Shown in pieces: positions 1 to 34,568 of a stretch of 64,000 bases of DNA. How positions within the stretch are numbered: position 1 is the first letter of the stretch; each line of letters begins with the position of its first letter. The notes under the pieces are model-generated. The model saw nothing but the letters and a program-made list of their open reading frames with translations, made no database searches and was not told the DNA's origin. The stretch spans positions 718,501-782,500 of the forward strand of contig JACVVK020000314.1 of NCBI GenBank assembly GCA_018292915.2. The letters are read 5' to 3'. Position numbers and translations under genes: made by a program. Source of the stretch: Batillaria attramentaria. Taxonomy: Eukaryota; Mollusca; Gastropoda; Batillariidae.

Positions 1-1
1 A

Positions 2-535
2 ATCGGCAAGGCAAGGGCAGCAATGGTCATGCTGAAGAACGTCTGGGCATCCAAAGTTGTCAGCATAAGAACCAAACTTCGCATCTTCAACTCCAACGTG
101 AAGTCAGTTCTGCTCTACGGATGCGAAACATGGAGGACAACGAAGACGATGCAGCAGAAGATCCAGACATTTCTCAACACCTGTCTGAGGCGCATCTTCA
201 ACATCCGATGGCCAGAGAAGATCCGGAATGAAGAGCTGTGGGAGCGAGCGGGGCAGGAACCAGTGGCCAAGCAGATCCTGCGGAGGAAGTGGGGCTGGAT
301 TGGACACACCCTCAGGAAGCCAGCATCCAGCACCACACGCCAAGCCCTGACATGGAACCCGCAGGGGAAAAGGAAGAGAGGCCGGCCTCGCAACAGCTGG
401 AGGCGGGACACTGAGGCAGAGCTATGTAAGCAGGGGACCAACTGGACTGGAGTGGCAAGACTAGCCCAGAACAGAGTGCGATGGCGAAGGGTTGTCGATG
501 GCCTATGCTCCACGTGGAGCCAAGGGCCTAAGTAA
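2..535 (+). pseudogene. LINE (RTE-like) endonuclease-reverse transcriptase, C-terminal fragment
   Basis: An open frame enters from the left edge and ends in a stop at 533-535. The protein carries the family hallmarks LLYGCETW, then an Arg-rich tail with GWIGHTLRK and KRGRPRNSWRRD, typical of the region after the reverse transcriptase in RTE-type non-LTR elements that are often mis-annotated as craniofacial development protein 2-like. Only the C-terminal part is visible, so the catalytic reverse transcriptase motifs would lie outside the window. After the stop comes a short AAGT-type tandem repeat (about 529-546), as expected for RTE 3' tails. It is a mobile-element remnant or the end of a full copy, not a host gene. 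The family is well supported; the exact clade is inference. Confidence 0.8.
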
Positions 536-22864
<22,329 letters not shown>

Positions 22865-25800
22865 TTGCCATGAAGACTCTTGTTCAGGCCAGAGAGTGTG
22901 GCAGATCTTCCCAAATGGAATGTTTGCTGTAGAAATACTTGTCAAGGAGAGGACATGGAACAGACGTCTTGGGGATTTGAACCTTCTGTAATGTCCACAG
23001 TAGATGTGCAGAGACTGTATGGACATGGCACTTTGCTCAATGTGCAGTTTCATCAACTGTGTGTATTGGAAGTGACAGACTTTTTCGACATCACCTACCA
23101 TCTTGCTTTGTTGTATTGTGTTTGAAAACTACGGCAATCGGTGTAGTTTTTGTCACGGTGTTGGGCATTGCCTGAGAGTGGAATGGCCATGGTTTTGTAA
23201 GTTTAGTGTAACAAACTCAGGAATTTCTGTGGAGCAGCAGTATTTGCAGGAGGAGTCTATGTGTAATGGAGGATAATCTTGGAAGGATTTCAGTTTTCTG
23301 CAAAACAACACCAGCTTTGACTGCCAGGGCTGGTAACGGTAACAGAGTACCTGATCCACAGGCCTGCAAGAAAAAAGTGTTGATTGTCAGTTTGCTTCTT
23401 TCAGTTCTGTTTTGTGCACATGAAAATAATTGATACATTGTATCAGACGAGAGGACTGCATGCGTGTACAGACAGGTTCACAGTGGAAGTGACTGTGGCA
23501 GGCAAACCTGTTACAGTTACGCTGGATGCATCCAGTTCTTGGGAAGGTTACTGTCCGACGGATGGGTTCTGTCAAGTCAAAGGGTGTATTGCTTAGTTTG
23601 AAAGGCCAAAAGGACAGCTCCACACTTCATAGCCGCAGTGCTGGGCATCCTCTTGTACTTGAGCACATTGCCTGAAAAAGGGTACTCTTTTCTCCAAGAG
23701 CTCTCTGCGATTGCACACATTGTAAGCTCTGATACTGCTACACATCATCATGCCATCCACTTGTAGGCAAGTGAACAGCTGAGATACGTAAAGGAGTGGC
23801 TGGAGCACAGTACATTACATTTATATAAATTTAGAATGTACATTATTAGCATAATTCCATACAGCTGGGTGTGCACAATACAGAATGAAGATGTGGCTTG
23901 GGATTTTGAAAGGACGTAAAAGGATCTGTGTTTTCTTCAGTTTCTTTCTTGATGTGTTAAAGTTGGATGCCTCGTCAGACTCCCTTATCCTCTGAAGACT
24001 TTTCTTTCAGGGGATTTGTAAATATAGCTTAAATAGCAATGCAGGTGGGACGTTTGCTAAACGTTTGAGTCCAGCTGCAAGCAAAGTGGTAACTGTTACT
24101 GTATGATGTTTGTTTCTCTCTCTCACAGTGTCAGTGTTGAAATGCTATGAATGTAAATGTTTGGAGAATATTCAGTATGACTCCTAGTATTTCAGTTTGA
24201 ACAGATTCATTACATCTCCAGTAATTAAGATATTTGTTTGTGTTATACTAAATGCATTTCACTGTAATCCACACAGGCTTGTGCCACAGGTTAGCATCAG
24301 TCGCCAGGTTTTCTGTACACATTTGGGATCAGATGGGGTTTAAGATAGAGTGATTTCTGTGTTACATTGCAATGTTTTAATTTACACAGAAACAAACCTT
24401 TTTGTTTTATAAAGTTCAGACTTGTTTCTAAAGTAGTGAAAATTTTGGCTCACGTGTGTAACAGGAGTCTGTGTACTAACCCTCCGTCGTGTGTGTATCA
24501 GTGTGTGTCTGTCTGTCCACAGTAAATGTATAGAAAACCTTAACATTGCCATTTTCCGGGGAACTACAAACACCAGAGGCACCAAATCTTACAAGATGAT
24601 AGACATCCACAGGACCAATCCAGGGATTTCAATGTCAATGACCTCTGCTGGAGGTGAAGGTCACAGGAATAGAATGCAAAATTTTAATCTGTTTACATTT
24701 TCTCTGATGTAACAACGGTCAGGGTCACAAAATCTGGCATGATGATAGGGAGTGGTAAGGGCTTTCCAAACATACCCTTTCGAGTGACCTTGTCCAAAGG
24801 TCAAGTTCATAGGGGTCATAGTGACAATTTCACATCCTAAACCTTAACATTGGCATTTTCAATGACCTCTGCTGGAGGTCAAGGTCACAGGAATAGAATG
24901 CAAAATTTAATCTATTTGCATTTTCTCAAAGGTCAGGGTCACGAAATCTGGCATGATGATAGGCAGTGGTATCAGTGTCATTCACACATGAGCCTTGATG
25001 GCTTTGCCTCTTGTTTTTCATTGTTTACTGGCACTTTGTACTACTACTGCTATCCCCCAGTGCACAGCACAGCACAGCACTACACAGATCACTTACAGTC
25101 TATTATTAATTCTATTTCTTTACTTTCTCAGGTGATGAAGTTACCTCTGTCTGTGTGTTGTGAAAATACAAGAGCCTAGTGATCGGCCAGTCTACTAAAA
25201 TCCACAGTCATCAAGATTTGACACTGATTTAGTTGAACTTGCCAAGTCTTGACATCTGCACTGCACCGGACATTTTTTACATCAGTGTATTCCTTGAGTT
25301 TACTCTGTTTTCACATTGGTTGTGTTCGTGATGGTTTAAACATTTCTGCAGTGCATACAGTTAAAAATGTGCAGGCTCTTAACAAAAAAAAACCCTGAAT
25401 AATCAAAGATGGCCAAGTATCAGAGACATTATTTTGAGCAAGGCAGATTTTATAGGATGTGTGATATTAAAACAAATTTTGTGGGGTTGCATGAGCAAGA
25501 GGTTCCCTTCCCCAACTCCACCCCTGCACTACCCTATCTCTTGCCTTCTCATTTTTGTTTCTGAGCATTCAGAAATCAAAATATCCTATGTGAAACTTTA
25601 AAAAAACAAAATGTCCCCATACATTGCAGTGTATGTGTGAAGTTGTGTACTGTACCCATGTAAAAATAGATAATCCTTTGCTTCACAGATGTCTGCATTT
25701 TGTGTGGTCTATAATGACAGAGGAATGTATCTGACCCGATTGAATGCAGTTATCAAAGTAGCTGGTTAGTTGATAGATCAGATCAGTGTTGCTGCTTTTT

Positions 25801-28635
25801 CGTGCTATGCTGCACTCTTTGCATGTTCTGTACTTGCCAGTCATGATTGTATGAGTAGTCTGTTATATATAGGCTGCTATGTTACGGATGTCAGCTTGTA
25901 ATCCAGCTCTTGAAGTGGCTCTGTGGGCATACATTCACTCCTAACAGTTTATGTAATTATGGTACATGACAGTTCGTATTACAGTTGTTGCAGTTGTAAA
26001 GCGCAATCTCATCTGTCAGGGAAGCACTCTTGCAAGAAACTGTTTGAGTTCTACTACTGCCCAAAATGGGCAAATTTCACTCCAAAGATTGTGGCAGACT
26101 TTTGCGGCTGCTGGTTTGTTGTGTCAGGTTTCACGAGTTTGACTTTCTTTGGTGCTGTTGCATGTACTTTTCACACTGAGATGTCTTGTTGACCCTCCTC
26201 TTACCTGTACTTTTTCCTCTCTCCCCTTGCTTACTTCACAAGGGATATACAGGGAATCAAAATTAGATGTTGATTAACAAAATGAGCTATCTCCCCTCTG
26301 TATTTTTCAGTTATGGGAGATGGTTTTCAAATTGCACTTCTGATACTGACGGCAGAAGAGATGAGAATGACCACCTGTGGCCGGAGGATATTTGACCCAG
26401 TGTGTCACAGGAAGCCACAAAAGTTATTATGAAGGGCAGATCAAAATAAAATGTGCAGTAAAGTCAAGGGTTTCCTACCAATATGTGCTATTTCTCTTCT
26501 TTCCATCTGTATTGATGTTACCTTCTGGCAGGGAACCCTGGACATGTACTAAATACAGAGCTGAAGAAGCCAAAATTTATGTTAAACAAAAACAAAACAG
26601 AATTGAGAAACAATTTATTCATCAGGTTTTCTGCATACTCAGCAGACTGTGCTGTCACAGTTGTCTACCAGTAAGCAGCAGACATTTCGAATCTCTACTA
26701 TTAAATGGTAGAAGGGATAAGTGCTTACCAAAGCCAAGGTGCTTAGGCCCTTTACCGGATGAATGTCGAGTAGAGCCGCTGAGAATGTGGGGTCTTTTAA
26801 ATTGGTCCTTTTTCTTTTTTTTGCTTTTACCTTGTGATTTGTGTTTTGTACAGTACATCTGTAAATGTACAAGTTTACACAGTGTTGACCAGAAATTTCT
26901 GTGATATGAGTGATCTGTGTGTACTTTTCTTCATCAGTCAATAAGCCATCATGTTTATCTGATCACTTTTTGCACTTGAATGGCTGATAGTGATTAACTG
27001 CGCTTTATAGAATTTGCTTTGTTTGTGATGGCAGTCAGCTGATTCGGGAGGTGTGTGTGTGTGTGTGTGTGGGGGGGGGGGGGGGTCTTTATTTTCTTCT
27101 CGGCAGGTTAAAAAAAAAAGTCCTCAGCAACATTTTGTTCAGCAGGCATTCAGAAGCAGCCATGTACATTAGGCACTTAAGAGTTTGAGGTTAACTCCAG
27201 ACTTTGTCACTTCTCAGGCAGGTGTTTATTTGTGTTTTTTAAATTTGTGGCAATTCTGATTTATATAGATTTCTGAAAAGTACATTTCCTGAACTGACAG
27301 GGTTTTATTGTGTGTACACCTCCTGTCACTATGATACGCACTTTTATTTAGAGGGGCCTCTTTATCACATACACATACTTTGAAACATGGCATACCGCAC
27401 ACCTAATTGTTAATTTTAACTGCACACATAACTTCAGTTCGTATTCTATACTCACGTACGAGGATGAGTACATGGCTTGAACAGCTGCATTTTACCATTG
27501 ACATCTTTTGTTTGTAGGTGCTTGTAGTGTCGGGTAGATTCAGTTCCGCTGGTCCCGTAGACAAAAAACAGTGCAATGCTCATGGTGTATTAGTTTTGTA
27601 TTAATACGTAACTGCATGCTTGATTTGCTCAACCCTGTTTCTGTTCTTCCACTGTAGGAGGCACATTGCATAGCTGCTAACATTCATCAATTGTAAATAC
27701 AATCATTGTCAAGTGAGAGTACATGTATGTTAAGATGTGTTCCAAGTTGGTATTTATTGGATGTCGTGCGTAAGTTTGTAAGGTGTATAAAATCAGTGTT
27801 TGGTCATTGCGTGGATGTGCTCCTGTGTAGCATTTGCAGACATTAACCCTTGATTGTCACAGAGAAAGTTATGGATCTGTCTTAGGTGCTTTCTCAGTTC
27901 AGCTGAAAAAAAAATGTTGGCCTTTCTGTTTTTACATACAGTATAAAATAAACATTTTCAAGATAACATGGGACTCCTGTCTTCATATGGAAAGCCATCT
28001 ACCTTTCGACAGTTGGAAACCTCACTGCACCACATCTAACGTTAAAATTAAATTTAAGCATGTTACACTGAAGGTGAACCGTACTTGAGAAAGATCAAAT
28101 CTATTTGACTTTAAACCAATCATAGGCTATGCTTTCTTCCCTTACAATCAAAGCTTGTGTATGCAATATAGTCACAGCAACTTTCATGAGTATTGTATTG
28201 ATGTAATCATCCAGAGCACAGCTCAAGACAAGCGTTGTTGCTGCATTTGGCCTGTTTACACCAGGCTGGCGGGTCATTTGCAATCAAGCATTATAAGTTG
28301 CCAGGCTCATCTCTGCCTACTGGTAACACACACTGCCACATGCTCGAGCTGTGCCAAAAGAAAGCCATGGAAAATGTATAAAGATGCCATGTAATACATC
28401 TAGGGCACAATTCTTAGATCAGCTCTGGTCGTTCCGAGATCTGATGCATCTGTTCTGAGAGAGAAATGTGCAGCCTGAATTGTCCCGACTCTATGTAGTT
28501 GTTGAGTCTCCTTTTGTTACATTGTACATGTACCATCTGTCTGGACAGCAAAACCTTGCATATTATAGCTACATGTATATGCAATTTCACCAACTTTCTT
28601 GTATGTGTATGAAAATAAAATGAGAAACGCACTGA
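22865..28635 (+). other. Probable 3'UTR or downstream region of the NOSTRIN-like gene
   Basis: No coding exon is recognised in this 5.8-kb stretch. Possible poly(A) signals AATAAA occur at 26445, 27947 and 28614. The last has a GU-rich downstream element (TTGTTTGTGAAGTTTT). Internal repeats lie at 24632-24974 and GT/poly-G at about 27050-27086. Which signal is used cannot be decided from sequence. Confidence 0.45.
24632..24974. repeat. Diverged direct repeat, two copies
   Basis: Two segments, about 24632-24756 and 24860-24974, share ATGACCTCTGCTGGAGGT, then GGTCACAGGAATAGAATGC and later ATCTGGCATGATGATAG. The repeat lies in the probable NOSTRIN-like 3'UTR and contains several GGTCA half-site-like words. 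The element type is unknown. Confidence 0.7.
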
Positions 28636-28657
28636 AACTTGTTTGTGAAGTTTTATT
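28614..28657. terminator. Bidirectional polyadenylation region between convergent genes
   Basis: AATAAA on the plus strand at 28614-28619 and AATAAA on the minus strand at 28657-28652 face each other across 32 bases. Each has a U/GU-rich stretch downstream in its own direction. This is consistent with the NOSTRIN-like and Schlafen-like transcripts ending here tail to tail. Cleavage itself is inferred. Confidence 0.45.
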
Positions 28658-29334
28658 ATTTTAGAAGTGTACTGCATGTTGAGAGTGTATACTGAGGTTC
28701 TGAAATACAGTTGCCGTCAGATGCAGGTCCGTATGACCAAATGGTACAGACCACATCGTGTTGGAAAGGGGAAGTACATGTAACAAAAGCTTGTTGATAA
28801 AAAAAAAGCTGCCACAAAAACATACCCAAAACATTTTTTTGATTACTGATAAAAAAGAGAAGGCAAATGTATGAATGACAGGAAGTTGGATGAAAGGTAG
28901 AACAGCAGTGAAGCTGTTTGTGGTCTGGACAACCGAAGCTGAAATTATGTGAAGATGTACATGAAAAAATGCACTATGTGTATTTGATCACAGACATTAC
29001 AAACCATCAAAAAAAAAAAAAAAAGTTTGTATAAGAAAAAATCATGGATCGGGTACTGTGCTATCTAACAGTAAGTTATTCAACAATAAAAATGTGAAAT
29101 AAAAATCTCTATTCAGTTACAGTATATATGCTGGCATACAACAAAGGACGTAACTTGGTAAATATACACATGGATAAATTTCACAAATTTTCACATAAAA
29201 ATTCATTGCTTCCTCTCTCTCTGTCAGTGTGTGTGTGTGTGTGTGCCTGTTCAGTTTACCTGTTCTGTCTCCCCCTCAGTGTGTGTGTGTGGTTCATTTC
29301 AGTTCAGCTGTTCTCCCACCCCCAACCCCCCTTC

Positions 29335-29366
<32 letters not shown>

Positions 29367-29464
29367 AAGCTCAAAATGCCAGTAGCTGTCCACCCATGAC
29401 CAGGAAGCAGAAAGATATATACACTAGAAGTAGAACCACATTGCCCTGAAGTACACATCTAAAT
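28658..29464 (-). other. Probable 3'UTR of the Schlafen-like gene
   Basis: No coding signal is seen. It contains A-rich runs, a poly-A at 29010-29024 and two GT tracts near 29226-29245 and 29336-29361. Minus-strand AATAAA at 28657-28652 would end a UTR of about 0.8 kb. Confidence 0.45.
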
Positions 29465-32400
29465 TTATTGCTGGTCCTGCAGCTTCCTGAGCAACTCATC
29501 AGATGTGGTGATGATGACCAGGCCGTCCTTGGCTCTGGTGGCCAGGTTCACAATAAGCTTGTCCAGATCCGCATGGCTAGTGTTAGCGTGTGGGTCCAGT
29601 CCTATAATGACTGGCTTGTCAAGACCACTGAAGCGGCGAACTGTGTCAACAGTCACGTCCTTCACCCTTGCATCAGGTTTGTCCTCACCTGCAACAAGAA
29701 AACACACAATGTGCAAAAGAACAACCAAAAAACCCCCCAAAAACAAACAACAACAAAAAAAAACCCACAACCCCCCCCCCCCCCACACACACACACACAC
29801 AAAAGACCAAAACAACCCCCCCCCCCCCCCCCCCCCGAAAAGAACAACAACAACAACAACAACAAAAAACCAACCCTGGGAATAAGTACAATTGAGGTCA
29901 CACTGGACTGGTGTGTGTAAGTGACACTCCAATACCAATACAAAGACCGAACTGCCAGCAATTCAAATCAGCTGACTGGGATGACATGGCCGTCAGAAAC
30001 CTCATTTCACATGCAAATGTGTGGGTTCTGGCTGGAACTGAAGAGGAACATTCAAGGCCAAAACTGGACTGCCAGTGTCAGATGAGCAACAACAACAATA
30101 CAAAGCCACCACTACCATTCAGAACACAAGAACAACACCTGTTGTGCCGAATGACACTGCTTTGTTTTTTTGGTTTTTTTTTTCATGTGTTGAGCACAGC
30201 TGGCACAACTGGTTCTGTGAAAACAGCAAGTTGTACCTTGTTCAATACTCAACACAGTTTAACCAAGATTACACTACAAATAGTTTGTAAACTGATAGTG
30301 GCATTATAAATTTTAGAAAAAAAGTTATGTGTTGTACTTTTGTTACGAAGTCAGACAAATACCTATTTATTAATCTTAATTAACCTGTCGTGCATCACAC
30401 GCTCACTGTGTTCTTATAACACAGTTGATAAACACATTTTACATGTACCTTCATCCTGAATATCCTCTTTGACTGACTTCCGCAGGGCATCTGTCTCTTT
30501 TTGTTTGCTGACCAGGATGGCAATGTCATCAGGTCGGATGCCACTTTTGAGATAGGAGTCCAGCACTGTAAACAATGTTCGATGAACTGTGTCCTTTTTG
30601 CACTTCACCACCTCCACCCCACGACCATTCTCGTAGCTGTGACCCAACACAGGTGCATCAGATATACACTCCTTTCCTTGAGGAACTGCTTCGCTTGGTT
30701 TGCTCATGAACTTCATGGCATAGTCAAAAATTTCTTTGGAGTTTCTGGAGACTTCACTCAGCATGAAATTGTTCTTGCCGATCAGCCCTGGCAAGCCAGC
30801 CTTGAACTTGTGCACTTTTTGCGCATAGTCCATGAACACCCAAAAATACCCTGCTGTCAGGTCAGACAACTTTTTCTGAGGCACCTCTTGACAGCCAGTC
30901 ACAGCGGACAACACATCATCTTTTGAACCAGGCCCACTGGGTGTGTTATCACCAGAAGCTGCTGGGGTTTGAAATAGAGTGGGGTCCTGGCTGGACAGTT
31001 TTTCAGCCAGCGAGTACCAGTCTCCATCTCTGTCTTTGAAATTCTGGGCCTCATCAACGATCATATTGCGCACGTCCTTGTACTTCTTGGCAAATATTTC
31101 TGGCGTGGAGTAGTCCTGCATCAGTTCGCGTCGGCTTGCTACAGTGCATAGGTTGAATGAACTGCAAAATGAAGTGGAAAACAATGCTGAGGTACACTGG
31201 CCAATACAAGTTCAAACAAGACTTACAACTGTTTTTCAAAGTAAAGGCCGTTCTTAGCCGGGCGAACTTTTGGTTCGCGAACTAGGTTCGAAGAGTACGG
31301 CGAACTAGATTCGCGCACGTTGTTTCTCAACTGACAGAACACTTCTTCCCAAACCCTGGTTTGAAAGGTTCGCCGAACTAGGTTTGACTTTGAGGTCTGC
31401 ACAGCGTGTCGTGGGAATCCTCGCGATCCTTTGGCCGATCCTGCGCTCTGATTGGTTGCTCGGGGAGAGCTGTTGTGCGCATGTACAAAGTTGAGGAAAA
31501 TGGCGGACGGCATGGCGGCTATCAACTCACTTTGACATTTCCCTCTCTTGCGCTCTTTTCCTCTTTTCTCCTCTTCCTCGGCTTCCAAGAGTTCACTCAA
31601 AACGGTAACTACCGCAAATGCCTCATCGTCTCGATCTACGAAGGCGGCCTATTTTGGTTGTTTACGATTGTCTCAACTTCCGAGTCCGCCTTCTTCGGGC
31701 GATGACGTATGCATATCATTAACGGTCGGTTAAGAAAGAGAACTAGTTCGGCCGAACCTCTGGAACTACGTACATGTGCGCGCTCGCCCTGTTCGTATAC
31801 AATACACAGTTCGCCGAACAAGTTCGCCGGACTGGTGGTTCGCCCGGTTAGGAATGGCCTTAAGGCCTCCAATTTTCTCTACTGGTTTTATATTTTAACA
31901 CAGCAGAGAATATATTTGGCTGGCCTGCCGTCCTCACTTCTCTGAAGTGACAAAACACTACGTGCAGCAAAGAGATACTTGCCAAAGACAGACGCTACCA
32001 GAAGATCTTCCATTCTCACCTGATGTACGTGCACAGGAGTGGATTTTCTGCCAGATACAGCACCTGCGACTGCTGACAACCGCGTCTGATCAACTCCTTG
32101 ATCATTTCCAAGGCAGCTACAGTCTTGCCTGCGCCTGGTGGACCATGAATCCACAACTCTTTGGTGAACTGACGCGTCCACAGAAGTTCCAGTTGGTCGC
32201 ATGTCAACAGGAAGTGGTAGTCTTCCGAACGAGACTGTGTCTCGCATGGCATGTAGCTGGCAATGGCAATGAGCAATGCAGAGATGATATTTCCCATTTT
32301 TGTGGGATTGAGAATGTAGGTTGGGGGGTAGATTGATGTGTCAACGGAAACCTGAAAAATGTGAATTACATACAGGCATTACAAAATGGAATAGGAGAAA

Positions 32401-33074
32401 CAATGAAGTCTACACACTAATGCACATCTGCAAAGCAGCAATGACTGAAATGCATTTCTCAGGGACCCATACCTAACCACATGATCTAGACAAGTAAACC
32501 TTTGAACTGAAGGATCTCACCAACACACCTGAAAATTCTCAAGCATCAGAGGATCTGACATGTTCAGCAAGTGAACTTTGCACCCCAGGCGATCCACACA
32601 TCCGCCATGGCACACAAGTTTCCTCTTCAACTCCACGGCTATCGCTTGCGCCATCCGCCACATCTCCACAAAGTTCAAGTCTGATGTGACAAAGAACACA
32701 AGGTGAAGGCCGTAGTGCTGACTGAGGATGAACAGTGTGGTGCGCATGTCTTCGTGGAAGGAGGATTGGAGGTGAGTGCCCCAGCACTGAAGAGGGAGAG
32801 CCACATGAGTTTCGTCGGCGAAGGTGGAGAGCACATGATGTATGCAAGTGCGCTGTTGACCGTCGCTCACTGTGTTGAGGTAGGAATGAGGTTGAATGTT
32901 GACTCCTGTTGATACTGAATAAACATAAGTGATTAAATCATACAGTGTATATATATTATATAAAGGAAAAAAGAAATAAAGAACAAGATGGCCACTGACC
33001 AGCCCAATATGTTGTTTCCATTTAATCACCTGCTGTCGTCACGGTCGTTCTTTTGTAATGCCATGTATACGGGA

Positions 33075-33142
<68 letters not shown>

Positions 33143-34529
33143 CACACTCTCTCTCTCTCTCTCTCTCAATGGAAACAACTGACCGGGCTTGTCAGACCAA
33201 TCTTGGTTTTGGAAGAGAGACGTCAAGATGTTTTCTTTGAAATCTATGACGTTTTCCTCATTGGGATGACGCATAATACATTTGACGTAATAACTTTGAC
33301 TCGGATACAATTCTTGCAATGAAAGCAGCCCCATGAAAATTGAAGTGTTGCTGCTGCGCAGTGTAAAGATCGAATTTATACCGGCTCAATGTGTTTAACA
33401 GACAAGTCTGCGCGGCGAACGTTTTTTCACTATGTGTTATGTCTGCTGCGCGCGCGCGCACACAGACACACACAGACATACGCGCGCGCGCACACACGCA
33501 CGCACGCACGCAGACTTGCGCGAGCCGCGTTTGTGTATGTGCTCCATTGAGACCTATGTGGTGTTCTCTCACTCTACTATGCTATTGAGTGAGAGTCAGT
33601 GGGAAAAACAAAGCTCACTACATCAATGAAACTCCCGCTTTCCCCGTCTACAAATAGAGAACTTCCGAAAAGTGACGACACACCCCCACGTCAATCAAAC
33701 ATGACGTCGGCAAACTGACGCTGATACAGTTTTGCGTCAGTGCGCGTGTGCCTTTTCTGCGATGTTTGTGTAAAGGAAATGTGCTTCGAGTACAAATTTT
33801 CGAGTCAACTGACGACAACGGCTGCAGTGAATTTTTCTAATTTTTTTGTATATTTTTATGGCACCCCAGGCTCATTATCTATGTACAGTAGGAGCGATTT
33901 TGAGATCTAAAGTGTGTTCACCAGCACTTTCATCAGGTACGGTTTACGCCAAAAGTATAAAAGCGACAACCTCCAAAGTTCACAGGCTCAGTTGAGAGTC
34001 CGTATTCATGCTATCTATGTCCCAAAAATGGAGTGGTTTAGGTAAATATTACGCCTTTAAACGCCAGAAAGCCACTTTTTCTCAAAAGGGCGATAACTCG
34101 CAAATCATGTGTGCAATCGTACCTGGATCGGGCCTTCTATTCGACAATCTTGATTCATTTAGAAACCCCAAATTTGAAATCGATCGGTTCAGTATTTTCG
34201 GAGAAATAGGCATCTGAACTGGGTTCACATGCAATGTCAACTCAGGCTCGGTTTACATGAAAACTATAACAGCGACCATTTTCTAGTAGTGAATCAATTC
34301 AGAGTCCGTATTCAAGCTATCTACTGCCAAAAAATTGAGTGATTTAAATAAATATTACGCCTGTAAACGAAAGACAACCAACTTGTCTCAAAAGGGCGAT
34401 AACTCCCAAATCACTTAAGCAATCATCACACGCTTGAATCGTCTAATGTAACATTTTGATAAATTTGGATACCCCAAATTTGAAGCCATTCGGTTAAGTA
34501 TCTTCGAAGAAACGGGCCCGGACACAATT

Positions 34530-34568
<39 letters not shown>

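Noticed and set aside
29465..29938. 157-aa frame taken as a single exon
   Set aside because: Only 29465-29688 is coding; the rest is intron containing poly-C/A sequence, and the acceptor at 29689-29690 joins in frame to the helicase exon.
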